Of a stretch of DNA of 64,000 nucleotides, positions 35,386-46,009 are shown piece by piece. Origin of the DNA: Calocera cornea HHB12733. Its lineage: Eukaryota; Basidiomycota; Dacrymycetes; Dacrymycetales; Dacrymycetaceae. The DNA is taken from NCBI GenBank assembly GCA_001632435.1, contig KV424033.1, forward strand, positions 37,312 to 101,311, read 5' to 3'. Under the pieces are notes generated by a model, which worked only from the letters and a program-made list of their open reading frames with translations, ran no database searches and was not told the origin of the DNA. Within the stretch, counting starts at the first letter, position 1. Every line of letters starts with the position of its first letter. The position numbers and the translations under genes are program-made.

Positions 35386-37453
35386 TTAAGCATCAGATGA
35401 CATCATGAGATCAGAGTCAACCGAAGCCGCGAGACACTTAGCGATTTTACCTTGCATAGCTTGTATATGACATTCCATCGAGTCCAGAGAATCATCGACA
35501 TAGATAGTGCGTAGTTGTTCTAGTTTCATATAAACAGAATCGAGTTCCTTCTTCAGAATACTGAGATCATCTACCGAAACAGGTCAACTTTATAGACGGA
35601 TGGTACTCAGAAAACTCACTCATATAAGGATTGGACGAGTGACCATAACTGAAGTCGGACATAGACTCTGCTGATGGTAGACTAGGACCGCGCCACTGCG
35701 ACAAGCCGCTGTTGGGAAATCGAGACGCTTCAGCACGTAGCGCCGGGAAAGGATCATGATTCGGAGTTGCTGAAACATCGCCTGACAGAATAGGATCGGT
35801 CACCACATGGGAAGACATATCTGCTGATGGATCGACCGTGGAACGATGAGCAGTAGACTGAGCATGAGCCGTATTTGCTGAAGGCGTCACCGGGGAAGAA
35901 GAAGAACGGCGGATCCATAATGGGGACGAGATAGCATCTAATCTTGCATTGCCTAGACCAACCGAGACATGTTTCATCCAAGGATAACCGACGATGCGAC
36001 TTGATGTGCCGTTGGGGTGATAAGCAACCACAGGAAGAGTCGATCTGTAGGAAAGCAGGCTTGCGTCCTCTTTCTTAGACTCCAAGGTGACGAGTACAGC
36101 AGCGTATTCCAGATTTGCCACTAGTGGCAACGGTGAATAAAAAGAAAAGATGAAATTATAAAGCAGAAAGACAACATACCGATTGAATAGCTACATCTCA
36201 AGCCACGTTCCGTACAATTCCTGCAAGACCAAGGGAAGCTTTGACCTGGTTCGAGTACCGGACCGCCACAAGTCGTCCGTAAGCCTCGAGGAACATCGTC
36301 TAGTTTGTCAATTCCATAATCGGTGTCACATTCCATACACTGCGAGAGACATCAACATAAAGCGGACTACACCAGGGCATGCAAGAAGACTAACCCATTC
36401 GGAATGCATCCCGCCGATAACGGACCCGTCTTCATCCAACTATAGAAGTAAGTTACGTATAATCAGATTTAGACGAGAAACGTACAGGATCAACAAACTC
36501 AATCTCTGACTTGGAGGGAAGACAGTTATGCGCAACAATATTGTCGCAAAGTGTAACCTCCATATCCGGATCGACGGCGACGAAAACGTGTGCTCGGCCA
36601 AATTCTGGAGATCCACAATCGATGATCACGGTGGATGCAATATTTTCAGGAATATCAGGAAGCGGATCGTCGACGGATGTTCGACTTCGCACAAAACCCC
36701 ATGCAGACCGATAACAGATTTCGTGATACGCGGCCATTGCATCGAAAGTAACATCACGAGACGGGACCATTTCATATCGCCTAGCTTCATACGCCGCATT
36801 CGGTTGAGGTGCAGAGGATGTGGGAAGAGAAGTAGATTGAGGGTGTATAGGATCAGGAGACTGAACTCGATCGTTTGCAGCAGACTGTGAACCTGGTCAG
36901 ACTATTTCAAAGACAAACCAAAAGGTGACGCACGGATTTAATGGAGATGTCATTGTTGTCCATAGGAATGTTAGTGGACCCACAAATACCCTGGACGCGA
37001 AATCAAGGCTGAATAATCATACAGCAACAAGATGACGTACAGCATCGTGATTGTGAACGATATCATTCGCAGCAGAATAGACAGGATCGGCAACTATAGG
37101 ATCAGATTCGCCGCGACCGAACAGGTAGCACGGGTCAACCGGATCTGTGTCGTCTTCTTCGGTATACGCCCACTGATTGTATTCGATCCAGGCAGTGGAA
37201 CACCACGAATCGCCCATGAACTTCTTTATGTTATCAGTCAGAAGACGCCATAAGGAAGCGTCTTCTTCGACAAAGTCATAGATAGTGAGCTATTGAACCG
37301 TAAGGTTCAATCATCGGTTACAGATAAACGAGCTCTTCGACTTACTCGAACCAGACGACTAATATGAGGCGAAGACAACACAGCAGTCCAGTCAACATTA
37401 ACAGCAGACATATCCACTATAGCTGACACCGCATCCGGCAGCAAAGTAGCCAT
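35386..37453 (-). CDS. Cysteine-module family protein C
   Basis: Eight exons (37346-37453, 37041-37289, 36934-36990, 36486-36884, 36395-36439, 36180-36339, 35620-36120, 35386-35570) give a closed 567-residue frame. The N-terminal helical module ASLWRLLTDNIKKFMGDSW matches the repeated module of gene A. LPSKSEIEF aligns with LPSADRIE of A. A 15-codon exon ends HSEW, and the following exon begins CMEC; this is the same Trp|Cys splice junction as in the paralogues. Spacing is C-x2-C-x19-C-x14-C-x2-C-x6-C, with CGGP at the third Cys. A Ser/Pro-rich region leads to a C-terminal coiled coil (NDLSILKKELDSVYMKLEQL). Its stop lies 51 bases from the RepHel stop, tail to tail. Function unknown. Confidence 0.75.
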
Positions 37454-38039
37454 ATGTTGAAGACGCAGTCGACAGCAGTGGTAGAAGTTGACAGTTTCGA
37501 TATAGGACGCAAATAGGAAGATGCAGAGAGAAGGAACCAAATTAAGCGGAAGTAAAGAGGAAGCAACCCATTGTTTCGATAACTGACAGCCGCTACATTG
37601 CCACAGACTCGATAAAGGAGAACGTCCCCTTTTTTTTTTCAATCAAAGATGAATAACAATAGAAAGACATTTGACCACCGACTATATATAGCCAGCCAGA
37701 CTCTAAGTTGATGTAGGAAAACAACGCATTGATGCCAATTTGGAAATTGACCGTGCGGAAGAAAACTGAGGGAGATCTGATTGACCAACTTCCAAAACTG
37801 GTAACCCCCCCCCCCCCCCCCCCGCATACGGGGTTAATACAAGTCGATGTAAACGACAACAGCATGACAGACAGGCTGCATAAAGCACTTGGACAGTTGC
37901 GAAAGAGGTTTCGAAAGCGAACCAAGAGAAATAGATTATAGAAACCGACGTACAACGGTAATACATCACTGAACGCGAGGAACAGGTACCTACACGATGC
38001 AGGAACAGAATAAAACAGACACTGAAATGACGATGTCCA
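37454..38039. other. Intergenic between genes C and D, C19 run
   Basis: Presumed promoter of gene C and 3' region of gene D. A run of 19 C occupies 37805-37823. No gene recognised. Confidence 0.45.
37805..37823 (+). repeat. Poly-C run of 19
   Basis: Uninterrupted C homopolymer inside the island; the length may be assembly-dependent. Confidence 0.9.
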
Positions 38040-39925
38040 TTAAGAAGGAGATACAGAATCAGAACGTGAAACTACCGAGTTGGTTGAAAGACTGATAGAT
38101 CGCAGGTTGAACGCCAAGATCGAAGAAGATCGCAAAAATGGTCGAACATCATCCAGAGAGGCTTCCGGATCGTCGGAGATGGACTCGATTAACTTCAAAC
38201 GTTGATACAAGATATCGGCGGCAGGATCTAACGCAGTAACATAGAGAAGAAAGCAGGGTATCAGACCTTCAATGGGAGTGACCGAAAAGGAGATTAAACA
38301 AACGTACAAGATGACATGGCGTCAACTGAGATACCGTCACTGCGTGAAGACAAACCACGACTGGAAACAAGTTTTGACCCTCGCTGAGACCGCGCAAGAC
38401 CGACATTCCTTTTAGTCGGAACAGAAGACAACAACTCGTATTGCAGTGCCGCGATCTTAGCATCTATACAAGCGACCAAAACGTGAAGTCAGCGCACCGC
38501 AATTGGAAGAAAATGGAACATACCTCGTTGTAGAGAACAGGTTAGATTAGCTGCACGACAGGGAGAACAGCCGAAGCCGGACTTTGCACTGAATTTATGC
38601 GAGCCACTACACTGCACCCTACAAGACATGACGACGCCCTGTGATTTCTGCTGCAAGTATTTCCGAATACATTTATCACACTAGAAAATATGAAAGTTAG
38701 AAAGAGCTCCCAGAATAAGGGGATGCACATACCCACAGAGGACCAAAAGCCGGTGCCGAGGGCGAAGACTACAGATATGGATGAGAATAGATACAACGGA
38801 ATATTACAAAACATACGCCGGTTGAGGAGAGCGACGACGTAAGACCAACCACAGATGTCTTCAACAAGACATATCAGTATAGACAATGTACATGCCATTT
38901 CATACACTGAAGAAATAACAATCAGAATTGATTTAGCGAGAGCGTGAATGTTCGCACCTTACTGCTTCAGCAGTTTCCTGAAAATCTGACGAGTCATCTG
39001 ATCCTCTGTCAGGAACTGCAGCCTTAAGACGACGCAATTTCCTCGGACGTTCAGGAATAGAAGTAGCCAGCTAAAAAAGTCGATCAATATACGCAGACAA
39101 ATTAGAGAGGCATCGAACCTGAGACGGATGATCAAGATCGACAGATGTTGCGGCCGACCGTTTCTATACGAAGAAGACATCAGCAAGAAGACAAGAAAAG
39201 GAAGAAGAGGCCGAAACAAGGATAAAGGATTCAAAAAGAAAAGGAGGATATAACATACATTGGAAGGCATAGAGTGAGCAGAAACATCGATAGTATCACT
39301 ACCGAAAGTATTCGCATGATCAAGATCGTTATCCGAAAAAGACAAAGACGCAATCTATCAGAAAGTCAGCTGGCATGAAATGACAGATCAAGAAATAGGA
39401 ACAACTTGATCCGCAGCACTAATATCTGCCGGTATGACTGCAAACGCAGAACTGGATGCGCGGGAGCCGGAAGCTGTAGACAGATCCAGACTTTGAAGAA
39501 AAGAAGACAATTGCGACAGGGAGGACGGGCCAAGTAAACGACGAAGTCCGGGAGTTAAATTCTCCATAGTCACCATTCGAGACCGAACAGAGGCCTCGAT
39601 GACAGACCGCAGCGTATCTAGCCAAGAGTCACCCATGACATCCAGCATTTTGGAAGTCAAGCAATCGTATTGCCGAAAGTCAGCGGAAAGGGTGCGATCT
39701 ATGATATCCTGTATGCACGAAGAGCCGTTGATTATAGAATAAAAGGAAGAATAACAAGGAACGGACCTTTGTAGTCGCCAAGAACGGAGCCGACACCAAG
39801 CGACTCCACATCTCCTCACGACCAGGAGCTGAAGCTCTGCAGAGGTTGAAGAACTGTAGTCGAAGGTTATCTGTTGAATCTACCGCAACATGACGAGACA
39901 ATGAAGAGTCGACGTCTACAGACAT
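38040..39925 (-). CDS. Cysteine-module family protein D
   Basis: Fourth paralogue, start ATG at 39925. Well-supported exons: 39767-39925, 39406-39708, 39259-39354, 39119-39163, 38963-39070, then 38524-38680, 38308-38463 and 38040-38227. One or two small exons between 38733 and 38962 are unresolved; one ends PAFGPLW at 38733. The next exon starts CDKC, so the Trp|Cys junction is conserved. The module is C-x2-C-x19-C-x13-C-x2-C-x6-C, with CSGS instead of CGGP. The N-terminal module FRQYDCLTSKMLDVMGDSW matches A and C. The C-terminal exons are helical (AADILYQRLKLIESISDD). It is the most diverged member. Function unknown. Confidence 0.65.
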
Positions 39926-40642
39926 AATAAATAAGAAGCAGTAAATGGCCAATACGCAGATTGGTTGGTCGACGTAGATAAACAAGGTACAGATGCTGGC
40001 CAGCAAATAACCGTTGTCGACTGAACCATACATAAAAAAGATGACGCCATGACACGATTGCCGAGCGGAATCAAAAAGGAAACAATTACACGGAAGCAGG
40101 GGCACGCCAAGAGGGCTTCACTTGCACCGTGGGGAATAGACCAGACTCTTGCGAGCTAGGTAACAGCCTCTGATGGTAAGGGCAGACAGGGCACGGTTTG
40201 CCCCACAAGACCTTCATTGTCAGACTCAGTCGCATTCATCAGAACGACCCACGGCCATGACGTTTACGGGCGGAGCAGTAGCCGCCCCAACAATACCCAT
40301 CTGCACATACCAGAAATTCATCCATCTGGGCCACTTACCATGTACAATGTTCGCCCAACCTCTCCTGGCCAAGCAAGATGCGTACCAAATACTTATGACC
40401 TGGTGGGGAGAATGGGAATTGTGTACCGTGATTGTGATTGAACAAACAGAGACGATGTTCCGGTACAGAAAGCTGGGAGGTCGTCGTCCGCTCTGACGGT
40501 TTTCTCTTTGACACGATGTCAATCCGTCAAGATCCGAGGTAACGTTTGGTGCCCAGGCCAGGATCCGGCGGCCGAGCCATACTCACGTCACGCCCACAGC
40601 AACCAGTCAACAGCCAAAAAGCTGAATCCGGCAATCCCCGAA
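39926..40642. other. Intergenic; right edge of island
   Basis: Promoter region of gene D, then return to GC-richer sequence near 40140. No gene recognised. A CTAG occurs at 40157-40160, but no clear hairpin precedes it, so it is not claimed as a Helitron 3' end. Confidence 0.4.
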
Positions 40643-40726
40643 GGGCATGTAGCTCAGCGGTAGAGCGCTCGCTTAGCATTTACCAAAAGCTGCGAGAGGT
40701 CTTGGTTTCAATTACCAACCTGTCCA
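40643..40726 (+). tRNA. tRNA-Ala(AGC) with 12-base intron, possibly decayed
   Basis: The acceptor arm GGGCATG pairs with CCTGTCC, including the G3:U70 pair that marks tRNA-Ala, with one U6-C67 mismatch. The D arm (GCTC AGCGGTA GAGC) and anticodon arm CTCGC/GCGAG are canonical. The anticodon is AGC, followed by A37, a 12-base insert (TTTACCAAAAGC) at the standard 37/38 intron site, then T38. The T stem TTGGT/ACCAA has T53-A61 instead of the near-universal G53-C61. Discriminator A73 is present, and TTTTT downstream can end Pol III transcription. The T-arm and acceptor defects raise the possibility of a pseudogene. Confidence 0.65.
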
Positions 40727-41548
40727 AAGAATTTTTGTTTTATTCCTTCGTTCTTCAGCTTTTAGAGGTCACCGACGGTTGGGAGCTCAAGAGAATTGAA
40801 GCCACCTGGCCTGCCATCCATCCAGCGACAGCTAAGGCCTGTCTTGATGTGCTTGGCTATGGATGCGACCAATGTGTTTTTCGGGGACACTGCAGATGAC
40901 GGCACTTGCTTGTCGACGTCCAACCTATGACATCTCCTCCCCTCTTTATTGTTGTCGAATGTAAATCCTTCAAGCATGTTAAGTTACATCATTGCTTGAG
41001 AAGGTCGGCTTAGTAGGGTTGAAATGACAAGTCAAGCATTGAGACCAGGATGGTGAAGATCTTCAGGCAGATTAGCAGCACTCGCCAAATGGGAGTCTTG
41101 TCCCACCCTCAAGATGACGTCTCCATTCACCACTACCAAGTCACCATCACCCAGCCCTGAACATCCCCACTTCATTATGGCTGTCCCCCACCAACAGCGC
41201 ACAGGCCACCCCACCCACTTTGCACTGCAGCAGTCCCCTCTCCCAACCATTTGCTTCCGCGACGCGTGCCCTGGCCTTGCCCCTTCCCACCTGCCCTTTG
41301 CTTGTCTCCACCACCACATAAGGACAGGACACGCTGCATTGGCGCGTCTTGCATCTTCTTGTTGTGCACTTGTTTTGGTTTCCAAAGCAGTAGACAACAA
41401 GTCCTCCACGAAGGGCACGCGTCAAGCACGTCTGGGTCGTCGAACGCGCACACGACACGTCTAACGCCGCCATTATCCCCACGCGTTCAGCGGCAAGCCT
41501 CAACCAGGCTCTCCCACTGGGAGACACCAGAGCGAGACACATCGACAG
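40727..41548. other. Intergenic, nothing recognised
   Basis: Open frames on both strands lack domains or consistent splice signals. The last few hundred bases are the presumed promoter of the SET-domain gene. Confidence 0.4.
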
Positions 41549-44338
41549 ATGGCGCTCCCCGCTCTGGCTGGCCCGCAGGCGGAGGTGCACATCCCCACTG
41601 GCTGGGAGGGTGCGGTGAATGTCATCGAGTCGGAGGCGAAGGGGGTGAATGGTACGCCGTCTAATCCGCAGGATGCTTGTAGCGGGTGCTGATGGCTCTT
41701 ACAGGTGTAGAGGTTGGGACCTCGCGCGATTCTGCAGGAGATGTATTGATGGAAGATTCCGGTGCGTGTGCTATCTTTCATTCTCTGGGCCCAGCTGACA
41801 TCATAATCAGTTCCTGCCCCTGCCCGTGCTCCTGCCCTAGCACCCACCATTGCTGCTGCCACCACCCTTTCACAGCCCCTCCCCTCTCCCACCTCCTCAC
41901 CAACCTCACTCGGCAAACGCACCCTCGCCGAGTACATCTCCACCTCGCCGTCCTTACTCCAACCTCCGCCCGCCCAGCGCACACGACACTCCCCATCCGA
42001 TTCGGAAGTCGAGCGTGCACTGGAGGGGGTGGACGACTCACCCTCAAGCAACGCTGCGTCGTTAGGCGGGAGCGCTGGGAAGGTGGATGAAGCCGCTGCT
42101 GCTGTGAATGGTGCTGAGACTGGGAAGGAGGATGCCAGGCCAGGGAAGGGGATCAAGGTCGAGAAGGGGAAGTCGGGGCAGGACATCTGGGTGATCGAGT
42201 CGTCATCGGATGAGGCAGACGAACCACCGCGCACGCAGACCAAACCATCTCCTGCGCGACCTCCGAAAGCCACGCTCGAGACCCAGCCCGCGTCGGTGGA
42301 CAACGACGTGACTATCATACTCTCCGACGATGAAAGCCTTCCGGACGACCCGGTACCATTCATACCCCGAGCACCGGTCCGAATACGCAAGACGACCGGT
42401 GCAGCCCACAGATTCGCGGTGGCGAAGCCCGTGGTTACAGCCAAGGTGGAGCTCAAGGCCGTAGTCAAACCTGAAATCAAGCACAAAGACTCGCCTGGCG
42501 TACATACGCTCAACGAAGGTAGCGACATCACCATAGTCAATGATGCTGAAATTCGTGCTCTTACACCCATGAATCCAAAGGCACCTCATTATTTCCGTAC
42601 TCCAGAAGCGGAGCCTACCCCCCCTCCGTCGCGTCGTGCATTGTCACGACTCAGCCAAAGCATCGTCGAGACCCCTCATCCTGTGATCAGCGACCAGAGC
42701 GTGAAGACAGAAGGTCCGCCTCCGAAGCGAATACGTATCCCGATCGAACTGATCGATCCCGAAGATCACCTCGTACCTCCTGCTGCCTCTCAGTCTATAC
42801 GCACGGGGGCCGCTTCGAACCAGCTTGGCGCGCATTCTGTGCGCGCGTCCGCCATCCCTGTCAATATCGGACACGCCTCCTTTGGTCACCGTCGCAACAC
42901 GCCTGCACCTCCCACATCGGACGCTCAGCGTTCTTCTATCCACTCTACACCAGTTACCATCACGCAGTATACCTCTCCCAGCAAGAAAGGAGACAGCCTC
43001 ATACAGAAGATTTCCTCCCTGTTTCCGATTCCCACTCGGCCCATCGCTGGCCCATCCATGTCCCAGCCTGTATTATTACAAGGCCGGCAGAAAATCAATA
43101 CACCCAGCCTCAAGCCACCTCCGCCTCCTGCGCGATACAAATCCGATATTTCTCCCGTACCTTCTGCATATGGGAGGAACCCTCGCCCTGCAGGTGACAG
43201 GGCGGTGATGCAGGCATTATGGGATGCAGAGGTGCAGAAGACACGTTCAGCGAGAGTGATTATCGTTGGTCGATCTTACAGTGATCGCACGTCCGTTCCG
43301 AGTGTCCCTCCGGGATTCACCTACCTGGAATCGGAGTACTTTTAGTACGTCGATTCTTACCAATTTTGGATGCAACTGACCCTCCCTGTAGTCCAATTCA
43401 GACAGCCCAACAAAATCCTCACACTCGCTTTCTCCCAAATGCCTTCGAGCATGTATGCTGGCAAGAGAATGAGATTTGTACCATTCGCCCTCCAAGGCGT
43501 AACGGGTGGCATGTTTGTAGCAAACAACAGAAGGACTATAAGGGCCATTTTGCATATGATGAACAGGCAAGTTCAAGTTCCACGGACTGCAGAGATGACC
43601 GCATGCTGATCTTCTACTAGGGATTATTCACCTTTCAATTCCCGGCGCATGTTGTCATCCAGGAGTGCAACAGAGTGAGTAGGCTATGGATTAGATTTCG
43701 GACTGATTGCTTATTGCAATCACAGTACTGTTTGTGTGACAAAGAGCTGTGCCAATTCTCTGTCGCCCAAAGGCGCCGGAAGCATGAACTGGAGGTCTTT
43801 GAGACGGAGTATTGCGGCTGGGGCGTGCGAACGGCCGTGGACCTGAGGCGAGGCGAAGTCCTGGGAATGTACTTGGGTGAATTCATGTGAGCTATTCTGA
43901 TTTTGGCATGGGACCTGTGCTGATTTATGCAGCACCCGAGAAGAAGGTTCAAGGCGCGCAGGCAACTACGTCTTTGATCTGGATGCCGAAGAAAAGCGCG
44001 AGGACTTGTCGCTTGCAGGGAAATTCTCCGTTGATGCTGAAAATTGTGGGAATTGGACGAGGTTCATCAAGTGAGTTCCCCATTCTCAGCCCCAGGAACA
44101 TCTAAGCTCACTGGAGATCAGCAACTCTTGTGATCCTAATTTGATCGTTCGAACGGTCAACTACGAAGCGCCAGCCAAACAGCATCCTGGCCGGCTTATT
44201 TTCATCTGCGATAGGGACATCGAGGCCGGAGAGGAGCTCACCTTCACATATACCCCGACTCATGCCGTCGCACCTGAAGATATCGCCTTGAAGCCTCGGT
44301 GTTCTTGTGATGCTGAGAACTGCAGAGGTTGGTACTGA
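41549..44338 (+). CDS. SUV39-like SET-domain protein with altered active site
   Basis: Predicted histone-lysine methyltransferase of the SUV39/Clr4 type. Eight exons (41549-41651, 41705-41761, 41811-43344, 43392-43566, 43621-43674, 43726-43886, 43933-44070, 44122-44338) close an 812-residue frame. Residues 1-565 are disordered, with repeated acidic/SUMO-interaction-like patches (DIWVIESSSDE, DVTIILSDDE). A reduced pre-SET cysteine region (QECNRYCLCDKELC) precedes the SET domain: CGWGVRTA, GMYLGEFI, NWTRFINNSCDPN, EELTFTYTP. The post-SET CSCDAENCRGWY ends the protein. Two hallmark residues differ: the NHSC His is Asn, and the Asp of LTFDY is Thr. The intron at 43567-43620 is of GC-AG type (CAG|GCAAGT). 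Fold assignment is secure; catalytic activity is uncertain. Confidence 0.85.
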
Positions 44339-44491
44339 GCAGGCAACTTTGGTTCTAGCAGTCCATTGCGTCCGTCTTGCAACCATCATCATGTATTCTT
44401 CGTTATCATACTCCTACATGACATCACCCCAACAGGGAAGGAATGAAGACTTGATTCTACTGTGCATCATTAACAACAACAGCACTATCTT

Positions 44492-45380
44492 CTAGTTCAG
44501 CTGCACAACAGTGTCTTCAACAAAGCCTGCAGCTGGATCTCTGAAGTACCCTTTCTGGTTTGACACCAGCCTCACTCCTCCAATGTTCAAATCGCAAGAG
44601 TAATGCGTGTGTCCGAAACCCCAAAGGACAATAGGCGGCCTCCACCAACGTTTGTTGGCCAGTTCAGTGCTGAACGCCGAGCCCGACAAACTCCCTTCGT
44701 ACTTCGGATTTGACGTGCCGTTATATGTCGGCGTGTTGTGCGTGAAGACAATGATCTTTCGCTGCGGATGCTCCTTCCGTGCATACCCAATATGCCTGAC
44801 AAGCCACTCCAAATCCGCCACATGCTCCCCCTCATACGTACGCAAGTCAAAGTCCCTAATCTGGCGGAAATCGTTTAGGCTCATGAAGATGTGAGAGGCT
44901 TGTTTGGCGTCCAGCTTGGACCAGAGGGTGCACCCCAGGATCGTGAGCGAAGGCGAGAGATCGTACCGCGTGCGGTCGAGGAGGACGAACCGCTCGTTTT
45001 GCGCGGCGTACTTCTGCAGTCGCTTGCGAGACTCCGGCTGGCCAGGGTCAGAGAAGGTAGCGATCAATTAGGCACCGGCAAGCTGTGCCAGTGATACGGC
45101 CTACCAGAGTGGAGCGGTACGCCTCATGGTTCCCTGCAACGAAGAATACCCTCATGAACCGCCTGAGCTGCGCATCGAGCCACTCGAATAGCGCAGCATC
45201 GACCGTGTTGCCGATATCGCCTAACAGGGCGAGGTTCTCGGCTGCAACGGGGAAGTCGAAGTTGTATTGGGAGGTCTCGAGGTGCAGGTCGCTCATGAGC
45301 TGGAAGCGGACGGGGGGCTGCGGCTCCCCCGAGGAACGAGTCTCTTCTGGAGCATTATTGCGAGACACTTGGTGACCCAT
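44492..45380 (-). CDS. Calcineurin-like metallophosphoesterase 1
   Basis: Class of binuclear-metal phosphoesterases; substrate unknown. Exons 45105-45380 and 44492-45037 (67-base intron) give 273 residues from the ATG at 45380. Metal-ligand motifs are complete: SDLHLE, LLGDIGN, VAGNHEAY, FTHNTP and GFGHTHYS. Other family blocks are LTILGCTLWS and GGVRLVSNQKGY. In this subfamily, homologues are small cytosolic Ser/Thr phosphatase-superfamily proteins. Its closest visible relative is the next gene on the same strand. An upstream in-frame extension to about 45476 is open, but the 45380 ATG gives the better length. Confidence 0.88.
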
Positions 45381-46009
45381 TTGTCTGTTGTGGGAAGGTT
45401 GCGGCTCGAGCGCATGCACTGCTGGACGTTGCTCAACACAGGCAAGGCTGTGCACCAGCATCCAAAGAAGCAACAACTACAATAAGCTGGTGCACAGTTT
45501 GCAGAGAGCCTAGAGCTGGTGCTGCTGCAAGCATGGCATTTCCCAGATGCAGCAATTGCAGCCAGGCCAGCTGGTTTACCAAGCAAGCTGAAGCAGATGA
45601 GGAGGCTGCAGGAGGGACAATGGAGCTGGCACATACCAGTGATAGTGGCGACAGCCCCATTCCATTATCTGATGACCATGAGAGCATGGAGGGAGTGGTT
45701 GAGACGGAAATGGTCCGCAACGTGGTCAAGCTGGCCAAGACAATATCAAGAGTGCTGCTCCCTCCAGCCCACACACACCAATGTCAATTGTCATGGTCCA
45801 GAGCAGTAGGGAGCATTATGTCAGCTGCAAGGGTGAGGACAACAGAAAATGTGTTAGCCACAGGAGAGAAGCCAACCAAAACCCCTCAGTTGTGAGGGAG
45901 AAGACCACCAAAAGAGCCTCAGTGGCAAGGGAGATGACCTTTTGTGTCTTCTTGAAGAAGAAGTTACAAAAGGCTGTGAAAGCCATCCCAGTTTCCTGCC
46001 CTACTCCCT
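45381..46009. other. Spacer between phosphoesterase genes
   Basis: Contains a 120-codon plus-strand frame (45533-45895) without any recognised domain; not called as a gene. The rest is the upstream region of phosphoesterase 1 and downstream region of phosphoesterase 2. Confidence 0.35.

Larger units (their letters stand above)
20850..40150. other. Candidate mobile island around a Helitron
   Basis: Judged by eye, this 19-kb block is richer in A and T than the flanking housekeeping regions. It contains four paralogous cysteine-module genes, an intact Helitron RepHel gene and three accessory-type genes. Boundaries are approximate compositional edges. I did not find a convincing Helitron 5' TC or 3' hairpin plus CTRR end, nor target-site repeats. 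It may be one large element, a Helitron inside an accessory gene cluster, or simply a rapidly evolving region. Confidence 0.4.

Noticed and set aside
21214..39925. CRISPR-like or bacterial defence system
   Set aside because: No arrays or bacterial gene features; the DNA is clearly eukaryotic with spliceosomal introns.
21214..39925. KDZ transposase family for the cysteine-module genes
   Set aside because: No KDZ signature or catalytic acidic triad seen; only the cysteine module and coiled coils.
40150..40165. Helitron 3' end at CTAG 40157-40160
   Set aside because: No convincing hairpin 10-12 bases upstream and no matching 5' TC terminus.
41032..41418. Minus-strand gene upstream of the SET gene
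   Set aside because: Open frames only; no domain or coherent intron structure.
45533..45895. 120-codon open frame between the phosphoesterases
   Set aside because: No domain, no splice pattern and no codon signature; likely chance.
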